Origin: Phytophthora colocasiae
Lineage: Eukaryota > Oomycota > Peronosporomycetes > Peronosporales > Peronosporaceae
Reading direction: 5' to 3'
Assembly: GCA_018806915.1 (NCBI GenBank)
Contig: JAGKQI010000064.1
Span: 1,590,195 to 1,654,194, forward strand
Length of the DNA stretch: 64,000 nucleotides
The position numbers and the translations under genes were made by a program. Below, in pieces: positions 31,837-42,149 of this stretch (position 1 is its first letter; each line of letters starts with the position of its first letter). The notes under the pieces are model-generated. The model searched no databases, was not told the origin of the DNA, and worked only from the letters and a program-made list of their open reading frames with translations.

Positions 31837-32177
31837 GCTTTTTGGCACCCGGTAGAGCCGATAATTTCGGTAAAACTGTCTCGCCCTTTTTTTTGGAGAC
31901 GGTATTACCGATAATATTGGTTCCATCAGCCCACATCCGTTATTTTAGTATACCGGTAAATGATGAGTCACGAATGATGTCCGTATCGGAGGGTTACGGA
32001 ACAAAAACCCGTACTTAGGAAGAGAATCTCGGTAAACTGTAACCTTTGTTCCAAAATGCCTCCTTGGAATAAAGCGAGGTCCAGTTATTCCAAGGAATAA
32101 GTGCCTCCAAAACCGATATCTTTTGATAACCTCCTCATCATCATGCGAATCCTTATGCCAGAAAACAGGTCTCGAGG

Positions 32178-32401
32178 TTGCCGAAAAGGAAACATGCGAG
32201 CGAGCTCGCTAGGCAAGCGTTGTGGCACCCTTCCGCGCCTCTGAAGGCGCGTGCGATGGTAGCCGAAGAGCAGACGGAAGAAGGCCTGAAGAAGGACGAC
32301 TTGGCCGAGACTCAAGCTGCGGTGAGGGCTCCTATCGTCGTGGAGACAGTTGCGGTCGCGTCAGATGACGACGGAGAAGGAGCTCGCGCTGAAGCTGCTA
32401 C
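32178..32401 (+). pseudogene. 5' part of an ORF interrupted by the retroelement
   Basis: An open frame (MPKRKHASELARQALWHPSA) runs to the target site and is cut by the LTR. Across the empty site (GCTAC joined to TGATAAG) the frame continues as DKKKGASNKKQQQR after 46320. The downstream part, with at least two further frameshifts, contains TKEDCLMVKVVLGDNGKE, WVAITDRVKDVLGKDVEPES and RYVELQLKK, a pattern that could be a Myb/SANT-like helical unit. It was probably already decaying, or belongs to an older repeat family. I cannot name it. Confidence 0.5.
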
Positions 32402-33871
32402 TGTGGTGAAGCGCGAATAAGAAATCCGAGAAAAGGCAACGTCAGGCCCAGAGAGAGTCGGATCAAGCGACAGGGGCCTCTGGCGTAGCAAGATACCGGT
32501 TGATGACCCCAGATTGCGCGAACGACGGCTGACGAATGGACCCGGATCGGTAATCGTCTTGATCTCTCCGCAAGTGGATGATGGATGGCGTCTTGGTCGA
32601 GTGAGACTAAGCGATCAGAGGGCCCCGCTGTAAGGTCTCACGTAGTGGCTCAGCACCGGGGAGAAGGAGACCAAAGCAGCGGCAGATCAGGACAGGCACG
32701 ATCTGCTGTGGATCGACAACGACCTGATCGTGAGATGCCGTCGAAGAAGGGGGCCGTTATCCAACGATCAGTGTGAATTGCTCAAGATCAGTGACGCTAC
32801 ACACCGTGTTAAGCCGAAGGAGATTCGAAGAGCATCCAAGGAAGCAGTCATGCAGAGGTCATCCCAAGAGGTGATTTCTGGTTCGGACGATGGCGGCAGC
32901 ATCAGTCGCGCGGGGGAGCGATGCTCAAGTGCAGGGAGATCGCGATCTTAAATATCGGTGACGCGGAGATACGAGATCAAGTGAGAAGATTGCCGATCAG
33001 GATCATTGTTCAAACTGGCCGATCAAGGCTACGGTCAAGACTACTGTTCAGAGCAGCTGATCAAGACTGCCAATCGAGATCGAGATCGATGACCGAGATC
33101 GATGACCGAGATCGGTGATCGAGATCGCGATCAAGGGTTAGGTGAGATCGAGATCGAAGATCGGAGGAGCAGCTGTGTAGCCGGATGTCAGGTGATCGTA
33201 GGATAGCGGATGAGGATGGGACTAGTAGACATAGGAATGACCATAAGGAGAATCGAATTTGCTCTGGACCTCACAAGTGCCTTCATTCAAGACTGGAACC
33301 GGGAATTACTTTGGCCCACCAGCACCAAGAAGGTAAGGAGTAGAGATCTAGTATAGAGGTTAATTCTGGATAATACATTGGCCAGTTTTACCCTATCTAG
33401 TGATCTATCCTTTACGTGCGAACTACGGATCGGAAGGAATTGGCTGCTTGGCCTGACGATCCCGTCGACTCTCAACCCATCAAGACACCCGCTATAGGAA
33501 GCGGCAAGCATCGTAAAGGAAGGGATCAGATCCCGAACATTGGACCCTTGGAAGACCTGGATCGAAGACCAGGCGACCGGATCAAGGCTCGAGAACTCGC
33601 CCACGACCCGGATCAACCCCTCCGAGGTAGAGTGAAGTATTCCCACGCTATCTCACACCCCTGCGTCACCCAAGACGTTCTTCTCGTCCCAAGACATCTT
33701 CAGAAGTCACCTGGAAGAGCGTAACCCGCCTACCGACGGGTACACAAGGTGAACACTACACGCAGCAAGATCACGGATCATCGGGGGACCCCCTCCGTTA
33801 GTCGGTGTCTGGGCGCAAGTGGCGATCGCGATCGGCCTCAACCAGATTTTGGCCAGATCCGCTCCACCACA
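32402..33871 (+). repeat. 5' LTR of element 1
   Basis: A 1470-bp LTR bounded by the inverted ends TGTGGTG and CACCACA. It contains a GATC-dense simple array near 33070-33160 that is missing from the 3' LTR. Confidence 0.93.
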
Positions 33872-33872
33872 A

Positions 33873-33901
33873 TGGTGCGCGTGCCCGGATTCGAACCGAG
33901 G
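33873..33901 (+). other. Primer binding site with tRNA T arm
   Basis: One base after the LTR, 29 bases are the reverse complement of a complete tRNA 3' end: CCA, discriminator A, seven acceptor bases, a five-pair T stem (one G-U) and the canonical loop TTCGAAT. The tRNA identity cannot be told from this half. Ordinary primer sites match only 12-18 bases. Confidence 0.85.
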
Positions 33902-33989
33902 ATATCACCGTGAGTCCCAAGAAGATGTCAAGATTAAAGAAGAACAAGGGGAAGAAGTGCCTACGAAAGTTGGATCGACGGAGGCACCG

Positions 33990-36194
33990 ATGAAAACAGA
34001 AAGATCCACAGATCAGCAGAGTTCTGGGAGGATCTCTACTGACAGGCACGAGGCAGACCTGGATCGCAATCCAGATCTTGAAGAAAAACCTCGAATTCCT
34101 CCCAAGGCCCCTTCGAGGGCCACCGCGGATCTCGATGAGAATCGAGATCCGCACACGAGCGATAAGGAATCAGCAAAGCTGAAACCTAATCTGCTCACCA
34201 AGTCCACTGTTGCCTCAAGATCGACCAAGAAAAAGAAGATCAAGAGCACCCGGACGAAATTGAAAGCTCCAGACTCAGAGCCAGAAGATATGATCAGCCC
34301 AGGATCGACGATCACCAAGGACGCGATCGAGCAGGCCTATTACAGGAAGATGCTAAGCGAGACCTTGCTTAACGATCCCGTTCTTACGATCATACAAGTC
34401 CGCCAGATCGGTAACCTCACCGGCCCAGTGACGAAGCCGCGGACTAGCTCGGACCGCCTGAACGCGGTGAAGATTCTACTTGATCTGCTCCAAGAAGCTG
34501 GTTTAGTGGCTGGAGAGTTCGACCCAAACTCTCTATTTGACTTGGAACTGCAAGCGATTCAATCTGCGACCCGTGATCTATTCGACTCCCTCAAGATCTT
34601 GGTCGGCGAGCGCCCACTGACGCCTGATCCAGGCTATCAGACTGGATCGTCATGCTACGCGTCAGCGACCTCGGAACCAGACTCCGACAGCCCGAGAAGG
34701 CTGCAACGCATGTCGTTGGGCCCTTCCGGTGCGAAGTTCCTGAAATCGCGTATGAAGAAACAAGATGCACGATCGGTGGCTGCGAAACTGGAGGCCAAAA
34801 CGCCTGATCAGCAAGAAAATCGCCGGATCCGGACAGACCAGACCGTGCCGACAACTAATTCCACTGGATCGAGCAACAAGTTGGACGACTACTTCCAAAT
34901 GGCGATGGATCGTTTCTTAAAGGAACGGAGTCTCGCGACACCCCGATCGCCGATAAAAGTGGAGTTGGATGTTGATATGGAGTCTGTTACCGCCTCAGAT
35001 CCCGATGCATGGGAATACGATCCAGACGACCTGGGCATACCGAGTTCCGGTGGACAGATGTCGAGCCGAGCAGCGATCGCATCCGCGGCGATCGGTCAAG
35101 GAGGATCGTCGATGATCCAGCGGGTCCGGATCTCAGCGATCTCGGATCTAAAGGATTTTGCGGGTAAAGATCTGGACGAAGATCGCGCTCGGGCCTGGAT
35201 CGGTAAGGTCAAGTCAGCGTTCCAGCGTGATCAGGCTACGGAAGAAGAAAAATGCCTCACGTTTGCAGATCTGATGGTGGGACCGGCAAAGAACTGGTAC
35301 AGGCAGCTTAGTCGAACGACGAAAACCAAGTGGGCAGATCTGCTGGACAGTTTCCAGACCCAGTATTGTGGGTTGGGTATGTCGGTCGCGTGGCAATACT
35401 ATCACGCTCGCAAGCGATCAGAAGAGACTCCTCTCAATTATCTCTACCGGCTCAATGTGGCGGCTTTACGGGCTAGGCTGAAGATCAAGGATGGGAGCCC
35501 TAAGGCCCGCCGGGAACATGTAGACCACTACATCGAGACATTGGGAGATCCGGAGTTAGCTGATCGGCTGACCCTACTCCGGCTAAGCGACGTCGATGAA
35601 CTGGAGGAGGTACTTCGTGCCCGGGAACGGGCGAAAAGCAGACAGCGTAAGTCTGCGTTCGGATCGAAGTACAGACAAAAGGCACCGGCCAGCGCCCCGG
35701 CAGCGCCCACCCGAGCGGTGGTACGAGCGATCCAAACCCAAGATCCGAGCTCGGAATCGGAAGAAATATCCGGATCGGACGGATCCGATTCTGAAGGCGA
35801 TCTCCGGAGGATATATCTTGCCGCGTCAGAAGACAAGCCGATCGGCACTGGGGGCGCTCCCCACCAACAGGATCAGTCGCGATCGCACACGAACGCGCAA
35901 GATCGAGGCCGGATCACGGATCGCGGGGGATCAGATCGCGATCGAGGTCGCTGTTCGCACTGCGGATCGCGGAAGCACACGGATCTGGATTGCTGGAGAC
36001 GTCTAACCTGTGATAAGTGCGGAAAGAGGGGCCACCAAACGGATCGCTGTCTGTACACATGCCGTGGTTGTGGGGAGATCCATGAAGCTGAAGAATGCCC
36101 CATGGAGGAATTCTACAACCAGATCCGCAAGTGGTACGATCCGACCCGACATGCCGGATTGTTCCCCGAGAAGGGAGAAAAGATGTTAAACTAG
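33990..36194 (+). CDS. gag: Gag polyprotein of element 1
   Basis: The first Met after the primer site (33990) gives about 734 residues; the frame is open back into the LTR. A long charged, probably disordered N-terminal region precedes the capsid-like Retrotrans_gag domain (RARAWIGKVKSAFQRD, WYRQLSRTTKTKWADLLDSF, SEETPLNYLYRLNVAA). Near the end are three nucleic-acid-binding zinc knuckles: CSHCGSRKHTDLDC, CDKCGKRGHQTDRC and CRGCGEIHEAEEC. The frame stops at 36192-36194, immediately after a GTTAAAC slippery site, so a fraction of ribosomes should enter pol. Gag forms the particle that houses reverse transcription. Confidence 0.9.
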   Translation: MKTERSTDQQSSGRISTDRHEADLDRNPDLEEKPRIPPKAPSRATADLDENRDPHTSDKESAKLKPNLLTKSTVASRSTKKKKIKSTRTKLKAPDSEPEDMISPGSTITKDAIEQAYYRKMLSETLLNDPVLTIIQVRQIGNLTGPVTKPRTSSDRLNAVKILLDLLQEAGLVAGEFDPNSLFDLELQAIQSATRDLFDSLKILVGERPLTPDPGYQTGSSCYASATSEPDSDSPRRLQRMSLGPSGAKFLKSRMKKQDARSVAAKLEAKTPDQQENRRIRTDQTVPTTNSTGSSNKLDDYFQMAMDRFLKERSLATPRSPIKVELDVDMESVTASDPDAWEYDPDDLGIPSSGGQMSSRAAIASAAIGQGGSSMIQRVRISAISDLKDFAGKDLDEDRARAWIGKVKSAFQRDQATEEEKCLTFADLMVGPAKNWYRQLSRTTKTKWADLLDSFQTQYCGLGMSVAWQYYHARKRSEETPLNYLYRLNVAALRARLKIKDGSPKARREHVDHYIETLGDPELADRLTLLRLSDVDELEEVLRARERAKSRQRKSAFGSKYRQKAPASAPAAPTRAVVRAIQTQDPSSESEEISGSDGSDSEGDLRRIYLAASEDKPIGTGGAPHQQDQSRSHTNAQDRGRITDRGGSDRDRGRCSHCGSRKHTDLDCWRRLTCDKCGKRGHQTDRCLYTCRGCGEIHEAEECPMEEFYNQIRKWYDPTRHAGLFPEKGEKMLN

Positions 36195-36235
36195 GACGCT
36201 CGCCGGTTTGGAAACCGGTACGAGCCGAGCGTTCT
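36185..36235 (+). promoter_or_regulatory. Programmed -1 frameshift signal (gag-pol)
   Basis: The heptamer GTTAAAC (36185-36191) is in the correct phase (G TTA AAC) just before the gag stop TAG. Slipping back one base reads GTT AAA CTA, which is exactly the open pol frame. Downstream, 36193-36202 pairs with 36226-36235 (ten pairs, one G-U), and 36203-36209 pairs with 36212-36218 inside it. The same heptamer and stem are kept in element 3 (63472 onward). GUUAAAC is a known slippery site in arteriviruses; function here is inferred. Confidence 0.8.
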
Positions 36236-38220
36236 GAGTACTGCATCTATGCATATGTGAACAAGAAATCGAGAGATCAAGATAGGGAGAATTCGGATCT
36301 GCGCGGTAATACATGTAAGTTGCATTCGTATACTGCTAAGATCGCGAGTCTTCCCCGGATCGATGAGTTCTCGCGATCTGGTGCGGAAGTGGCTTTGGAT
36401 CTCAAGGAAGGAGAATCCAGGGGGTATTGGAAATACCACGCACCAGGGAAATGGTTCCGCCAAGCCAAGATCTCAGGCAAGATCAATCATGAAAGAGCGA
36501 TCTTGCTCCTGGACACTGGCGCCGAGGTATCCATCTTGGATACCGCCTTTGCTCGTAAGGTTGGGTGCCACTTTGACACTAGTCAGAGACAGGAATGTGT
36601 TGGGATCGGTGATAATGTGTACACCACCGAGGGAAGAACGAGGGTCAAGATCACGCTCGCGGGATACTTGGTCTACTTTTTCGACATTTGGATCGGGGAT
36701 CTATCCGGACAAGATGCGATCCTGGGTATGGATTTCATGATTCCGGCTGGGGTCCGGATGGACCTAGCGAAGGGATCGATGTGCTTACCTAATGAAGTGG
36801 GGATCCCACTTAGTGGTCGCAAGAGATTATACGGGGAGAAGGTAAGATTGGTAAAATTGGAGGAAGATCTACATATCCCAGTTGGGGCATCCGAAGAGAC
36901 CGCATCGAGAGTGAAATTATCGGCTACGGAGAAATTGTGGGTGACCAGAGGCGACCGATGGGTACCTACCGTGGTAGATGGACCCGGCCGAACTCGGTAC
37001 CTAGTGATCACGAATTTGAGCGAGAAGATTTTACGATTGGATCACAGACTACATGTCGGAATGGTACTTGATCAAGAAAAAGTTCCTCGATACCCCGGGT
37101 TTGTGTCGGTCGGATCTCGGCGCTACATGGAGTGGCAGAACCTAGCTCTAGAGGCGACTGTGGACGCAAGACCAGAACCTCAGGAATCCGTAGAGATCCC
37201 CTTACCGTCGGTCGAGCGGCCGACCTACGTTACGCCGCGATCCATACTCCGCCGAGGTGGGACGACCAAGACCGATCCTGATCCTGCGTCAATATCGACA
37301 TTGGAACCTCGATCACCAACCGATGCGGCCGAAGTCAAGGTCGCATTCATCGATCCCCAATCGGATCCCAGGGATACCCCACCGATTACGATCAGTTCCG
37401 ACAAGACCCCGAGTGGCGAAGCTGGGGGCGGTGAGACTGAGACGAATGAGAGCTTGCCAGATCAGGCCCCAGATCGGACAGATCGGACATGCGAAGAAGA
37501 GATCGAGGTAAAAACAGAAAAACCAGATTTTCAAATCGAGATCAAACATGTATCCGACGCTGACGCCGGCCCCACGGTTGAGGACGCCCCGATCCTGACG
37601 GCCAAGTACGATAGACTTCGTGATCAATCAACGGATGAACCGGATCCGACATCTTTTGAAGGGATCGAGAACGCCGATCAGACCCACTTACACGAAAGCG
37701 GCGATTTTTCGGCCGAAGATCTGGCCGATAACCTCGCAGTAGTACCAGAAATCCAGATCTCCACCACTGAAGAAGTCAGGATCGAAGATCTGCAGGTAGG
37801 GAATCCGGGATCGGCTACCCCGGAGGAGATCGAGAAACTTCGACAGATTATTTGGAAGAAGCGACATCTCCTGATCGGGAAAGGAAACGCACTTCCTCCA
37901 GCGGCCAAGGGTGTTATATGCGATATCGACGTGGGTGATGCAAAGCCGATTGCACGAGTCCGAAAGGTGGCGCCACAGTTCCGCGAGAAAGTATCGGATC
38001 TTATCAAAGGACTCCTAGCTGCCAAGATCATCCGGCCGTCGACCTCGCCATGGGCATTTCCGATCGTGGTGATCATCAAGAAGAACGGTGTAGACATCCG
38101 ACTATGTATCGATTATCGGCTGGTGAACGGTCTCACAAGGCTGATGATCTACCTGATGCCTCTGATCAATGACCTGCTAGAAGATCTTGACAAGGTTCTG
38201 TGGTATTGTTCATTAGACGA
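36185..38220 (+). CDS. pol: Pol part 1: protease and first half of reverse transcriptase
   Basis: The frame is open from 36095 but is entered by -1 frameshifting at 36185. The aspartic protease has ERAILLLDTGAEVSILD (DTGA active site) near 36500-36545. A long acidic linker of some 250 residues separates it from reverse transcriptase, which begins around KPIARVRKVAPQFREKVSDL and contains SPWAFPIVVIIKKNGVDIRL and CIDYRLVNGLT. The frame goes wrong at 38220 within the LDxxSGFW motif that carries the first catalytic Asp. SLDD is followed directly by FWVVSM in another frame, so about ten bases, or one, are missing. Confidence 0.85.
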
Positions 38221-40981
38221 TTCTGGGTCGTATCAATGACCGATCGAGCTCGCGCGATCTCAGCTTTCATCACTCCATTTGGTCTTTTCGAGTGGAATCG
38301 CATGCCGTTCGGGCTGAAGAACGCCCCTCAGATCTATCAACGTCTTGTGAACAACGCTCTATATGGATTTTTGAAGATCTCCCAGTCAGGGAATACGGAA
38401 GACTCCGCAGATGTGTTTGAATCAGGGATCCCGGAGGATCCTGATCGCCCGTCGGTTCTAGGGCGGAGATCATACATCGACGATATCTTGATCACGGCTG
38501 GATCCTGGGATCAAATGTGCGAACGAGTAGAAGATCTGCTGGAGGCCTGTGATAAATGGAATCTCTCGATCAGTGTGGCAAAGAGCTTCTGGGGCATGGA
38601 TAAGGTGGAATATCTCGGACATAAAGTGTCGATCGATGGATTGGAGGCAAACCCGAAGGACTTGAAATCTCTGACGGATCTACCATTCCCTGGATCACTC
38701 CGATCTATGCAATCGTTCCTAGGGAGTTTGAACTACTATAGTCGGTTCATCGAGGATTACGCGATCTATGCATCGGTCCTGTATGAACTACGTGAAGTGG
38801 AGTTCGCGGAACTGAAGAAACGACCAGACCTACGAAAGATCATGGATAGAATGGGCCCGATCACTCAAGATCCCGTCGCGCTTAAGTCAAGTCGGGATAG
38901 ATCACTAGATATCCCGACTCAAAGAAGCGATAGTACACCGGATCCTGACTTGGGGGCGATGTCTTCACCCTGTTCAAGCGAGATCGGAGCCAACCTGGGC
39001 CTAAAGACTGGCGACGAGAGGTGGGGTAGGGCATACAGGGCGTTTACAGCCTTGAAAGCCAAGATCGCGTCGACCCCGATCCTTCGTCACTTCGACATGA
39101 CGAAGTTACCCGTGGTGATCGTGTATGCTAGTGACTGGGCGATTTCCGCCGCACTAATGCAGGAACACGACCAGATCTACCACCCGGTCGCGTTTGCCAG
39201 CCGAACCTTGAAGACGAACGAGCTGAACTATAATGTTGCCGAAAAGGAGGTGTTGGCTCTACTTCGGATCTTGGATCTACACTACACCCTGTTGGTGGGA
39301 CGTCGGATCAAGGTCCTAACCCGACACTCCACGCTTGCCTGGCTGTTCAAGTCTGCCGGCCTCCAAGGACGTCTGGGACAATGGTCTGCTCTTCTGTCCC
39401 CATGGACACTCGAGATCACGAAGTGTACGAAGGGAGAGGATGAGATACTGGGGGCGATCGCTGCTAATATAACGCCTAGATCGGAGATCGACGAAGCCCT
39501 GATCGCGATCGCGCCACGAAAGGAGCCAAAACGTCGGATCCAGATGCCGATCCCCACCGTAGACCCAGATGAGGAGCTGTGGGTTATAAGTTTCGACGGA
39601 TCGGCACGCGTGAAACGAGGAGGAGGCGCTTTCAGCGCGATCGTGTGGAGTTTGCCGGAGTGGAAAGTGATCAAGGCTAGATCAGACTATGCGGAGAGCC
39701 TTACTGTCAATGAAGCGGAATACCGTGGACTCTTGCTAGGTCTTGGCATGATCGCACAGTTAGAACGCCACCGTCTAGTAGTTTGCGGCGATTCGAACCT
39801 CGTGATCCGACAAGTCCGGGGCGAGATCGACTGTAAGGCGCCAGGATTGATGTTACTGAAACAGAAGGTGCTGGATCACTTGCGGAATTGGGGAGATCAT
39901 GAGCTTGTCCATGTGAAGAGAGACTGGAATGGGAGTGCAGATAGCTTGGCGAGTGCCGCGCTGCAGCGAGGAAGCGGGATCGAGGTCCACGATGAGACGG
40001 ATCGGTGCGATCTGATCACCCTGAATCGGCTTAATGAGGTGTTGATCCCTCGAGTTGAAGATCGAACTGTGAAAGTGTCGGCAGTAGCCACGCGTGCAGC
40101 CCGAGCGCGACCTGGTGCCGCTGTCCTGCGAGAGGAACTGATCCGGGAGATGCGGGTTGATCGGATCAGGCGAGCCCAGGACGAGAAGGTCTGGATCGCC
40201 GGACTAAAGAAGTACCTGGCTGGGCAGATCGCGGCTCGAGCCGAATCTGGATCCTACGCCAAGATCGCCTCCGAGTACGAGGTAGATGAACAGGATCTGT
40301 TGTTTTACTGCCCACCAGGGCCGAGATCAAGTGGTGATCGCGACCACCTGATGAGACTTGTAGTTCCAGAAACGCTACAGCAGGATGTCCTCCACCACTA
40401 CCATACGACTCTGGAAGGGGGACATCAGGGGATCGGACGTACTTATCAGCGAATCCGAGATCATTTCCACTGGAGGGGATTATATCGGAGCGTGCAGCGA
40501 TACGTAGGCGAGTGTGTAGACTGTGAGACTGGAAAGGGGAGGCCCACGATCCGGGGCGAGTCGCCGGGGAATCTGCAAGCGACATACCCATTCCAGATCA
40601 TAGCGATGGATCACATACCTTCTCTGCCCAGATCCAACAAAGGCAACACCGAACTACTGATCTGGGTAGATCTGTTCACGGGATATGTGATCGCGAAGTC
40701 CAGTTCCTCCCGATCAGCCCAGACCGTCGCAGAATCCTATGAAGAATGCGTGTTCCGCAGATTTGGTGCTAGCGAGATGATCAGGCACGATCGGGAACCG
40801 GGTTTCATGTCCGACTTCTTCAGATCGTTCAATAGGATCCTGGGGCAGCGACAACGGGCGACGATGGCCTACCGGCCACAAGCCAATGGGACTGCAGAAC
40901 GGATGGTGCAAACGGCGACTAGGGCAATCAAGATGTACGTTCAAGATCTCGATCAGAAGGACTGGGTTGAATATGCGGAGA
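38221..40981 (+). CDS. pol: Pol part 2: RT, RNase H, second RNase H, integrase
   Basis: This continues from FWVVSM. Reverse transcriptase has TPFGLFEWNRMPFGLKNAPQ and the catalytic YIDDILI. The usual Ty3 RNase H follows (VVIVYASDWAISAALMQEHD, FASRTLKTNELNYNVAEKE). A second, separate RNase H lies at about 39575-39960: SFDGSARVKRGGGAFSAIVW, NEAEYRGLLLGL, GDSNLVIRQVRGE and HVKRDWNGSADSLAS, the archaeal-like type. Integrase has the HHCC zinc finger (HHYHTTLEGGHQ to CVDCETGKG) and the DDE residues in IIAMDHIPS, RHDREPGF and NGTAERMVQ. The frame shifts near 40981. Confidence 0.88.
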
Positions 40982-41764
40982 CTGACGTTCGCTATTAACA
41001 CGGCTCACGATCGGGTTCGGGGAGATACCCCTCACTATTTGGTACACGGATGGGATCCGAGATCGACGTTGGAAGCAACGATCCCGATCGGGTCGACGAG
41101 ACGCCACGATCGCGATCCAAGACGGTGGAGATATCGGGTTCAGAGATACTACCAGCAGTCGCGAGAACAGGTCAACGCTAGGCTACGAGAAGCGATCGCA
41201 GACCGAGCCGATCGGCACAATGAAGATGTCGATCCGCATCAAATCGAAGCTGGATCACGAGTTTGGCTGTATCTAGATCGTGTGAAGGAAGGATATGCGC
41301 GTAAACTCGCTCACCTTTGGCACGGCCCGTTCCGTGTTGCAGAGAAAATCAATGAATTCACGATCAAGCTGGAGATCGCGGGATCTGATTACCATATCTT
41401 CCCAGTGGTCCATGTTTCTAAGCTAAAGATGGTGCGGAATTTTTCGGATCGACCACGGATCGAGTTGACTGTGGATGAAGCAGATCGGCTCGATTTCGAT
41501 GAGATCCTCCTTCCGGAGGACAGTTGGGTCCCAGATCTGGATGCCGATGAGTACGAGGTCGAACGGATCTCGGACATGCGAAGTGGGAAACGGACTCGCT
41601 ACGGCCGGATCTATCGTGAATTCCTGGTGCACTGGGTCGGTTATGATGAGCCGACTTGGGTCGACGAAGCTGATCTTAACTGTGGAGCCATATTGTGCGC
41701 GTTCCTACGTGATCATGCTAACCGAAATCGGTTTGGCGTGATGCAGTCGCACGAGGAGGTGTAG
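40982..41764 (+). CDS. pol: Pol part 3: integrase end and chromodomain
   Basis: After the frameshift the integrase resumes at LTFAINTAHDRVRGDTPHYL. The typical post-core region follows (RVWLYLDRVKEGYARKLAHL, WHGPFRVAEKI). The last 70 residues form a chromodomain: YEVERISDMR, REFLVHWVGYDEPTWVDEA. Chromodomains guide chromovirus-type Ty3/gypsy integrases to marked chromatin; target choice here is inferred. It ends EEV at 41764. Confidence 0.85.
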   Translation: MTFAINTAHDRVRGDTPHYLVHGWDPRSTLEATIPIGSTRRHDRDPRRWRYRVQRYYQQSREQVNARLREAIADRADRHNEDVDPHQIEAGSRVWLYLDRVKEGYARKLAHLWHGPFRVAEKINEFTIKLEIAGSDYHIFPVVHVSKLKMVRNFSDRPRIELTVDEADRLDFDEILLPEDSWVPDLDADEYEVERISDMRSGKRTRYGRIYREFLVHWVGYDEPTWVDEADLNCGAILCAFLRDHANRNRFGVMQSHEEV

Positions 41765-42149
41765 ACGCGAAGAGGGCGACGTGACCAGGTCACAACGCCG
41801 AGATCGCGAATGCAGATCTGGATGTCTATCTGGATCGGATGTGGAGATTTTATATATATTTTTTTTTTCGTGGAGATTTTATATTTTTCTTGTATATGCA
41901 TGTGAAACCAGAGTGATTGGAAGGAAGATATGGAGATTTCGAAGGTGCTAAGTGGGGATCGAAACTGTGGAGCAAGTATGGAGATGAACGCTGATCTTTG
42001 AAGTTGAAGAAAATTATGTGGGATTGAATGGAAGTTAAGCTGGAATCGGGATTGCGCGATGAGGCACCGGATCGTGATGAAGAACATGTAGGCGTACTGA
42101 TCGACTCCAGGTTCGGCTGATCACCTCCGGACTGGCCGAGATCGCGAGA

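Noticed and set aside
33873..33901. A tRNA gene at the end of the 5' LTR
   Set aside because: Only the 3' half is present and it sits exactly at the primer-site position, so it is a primer binding site.
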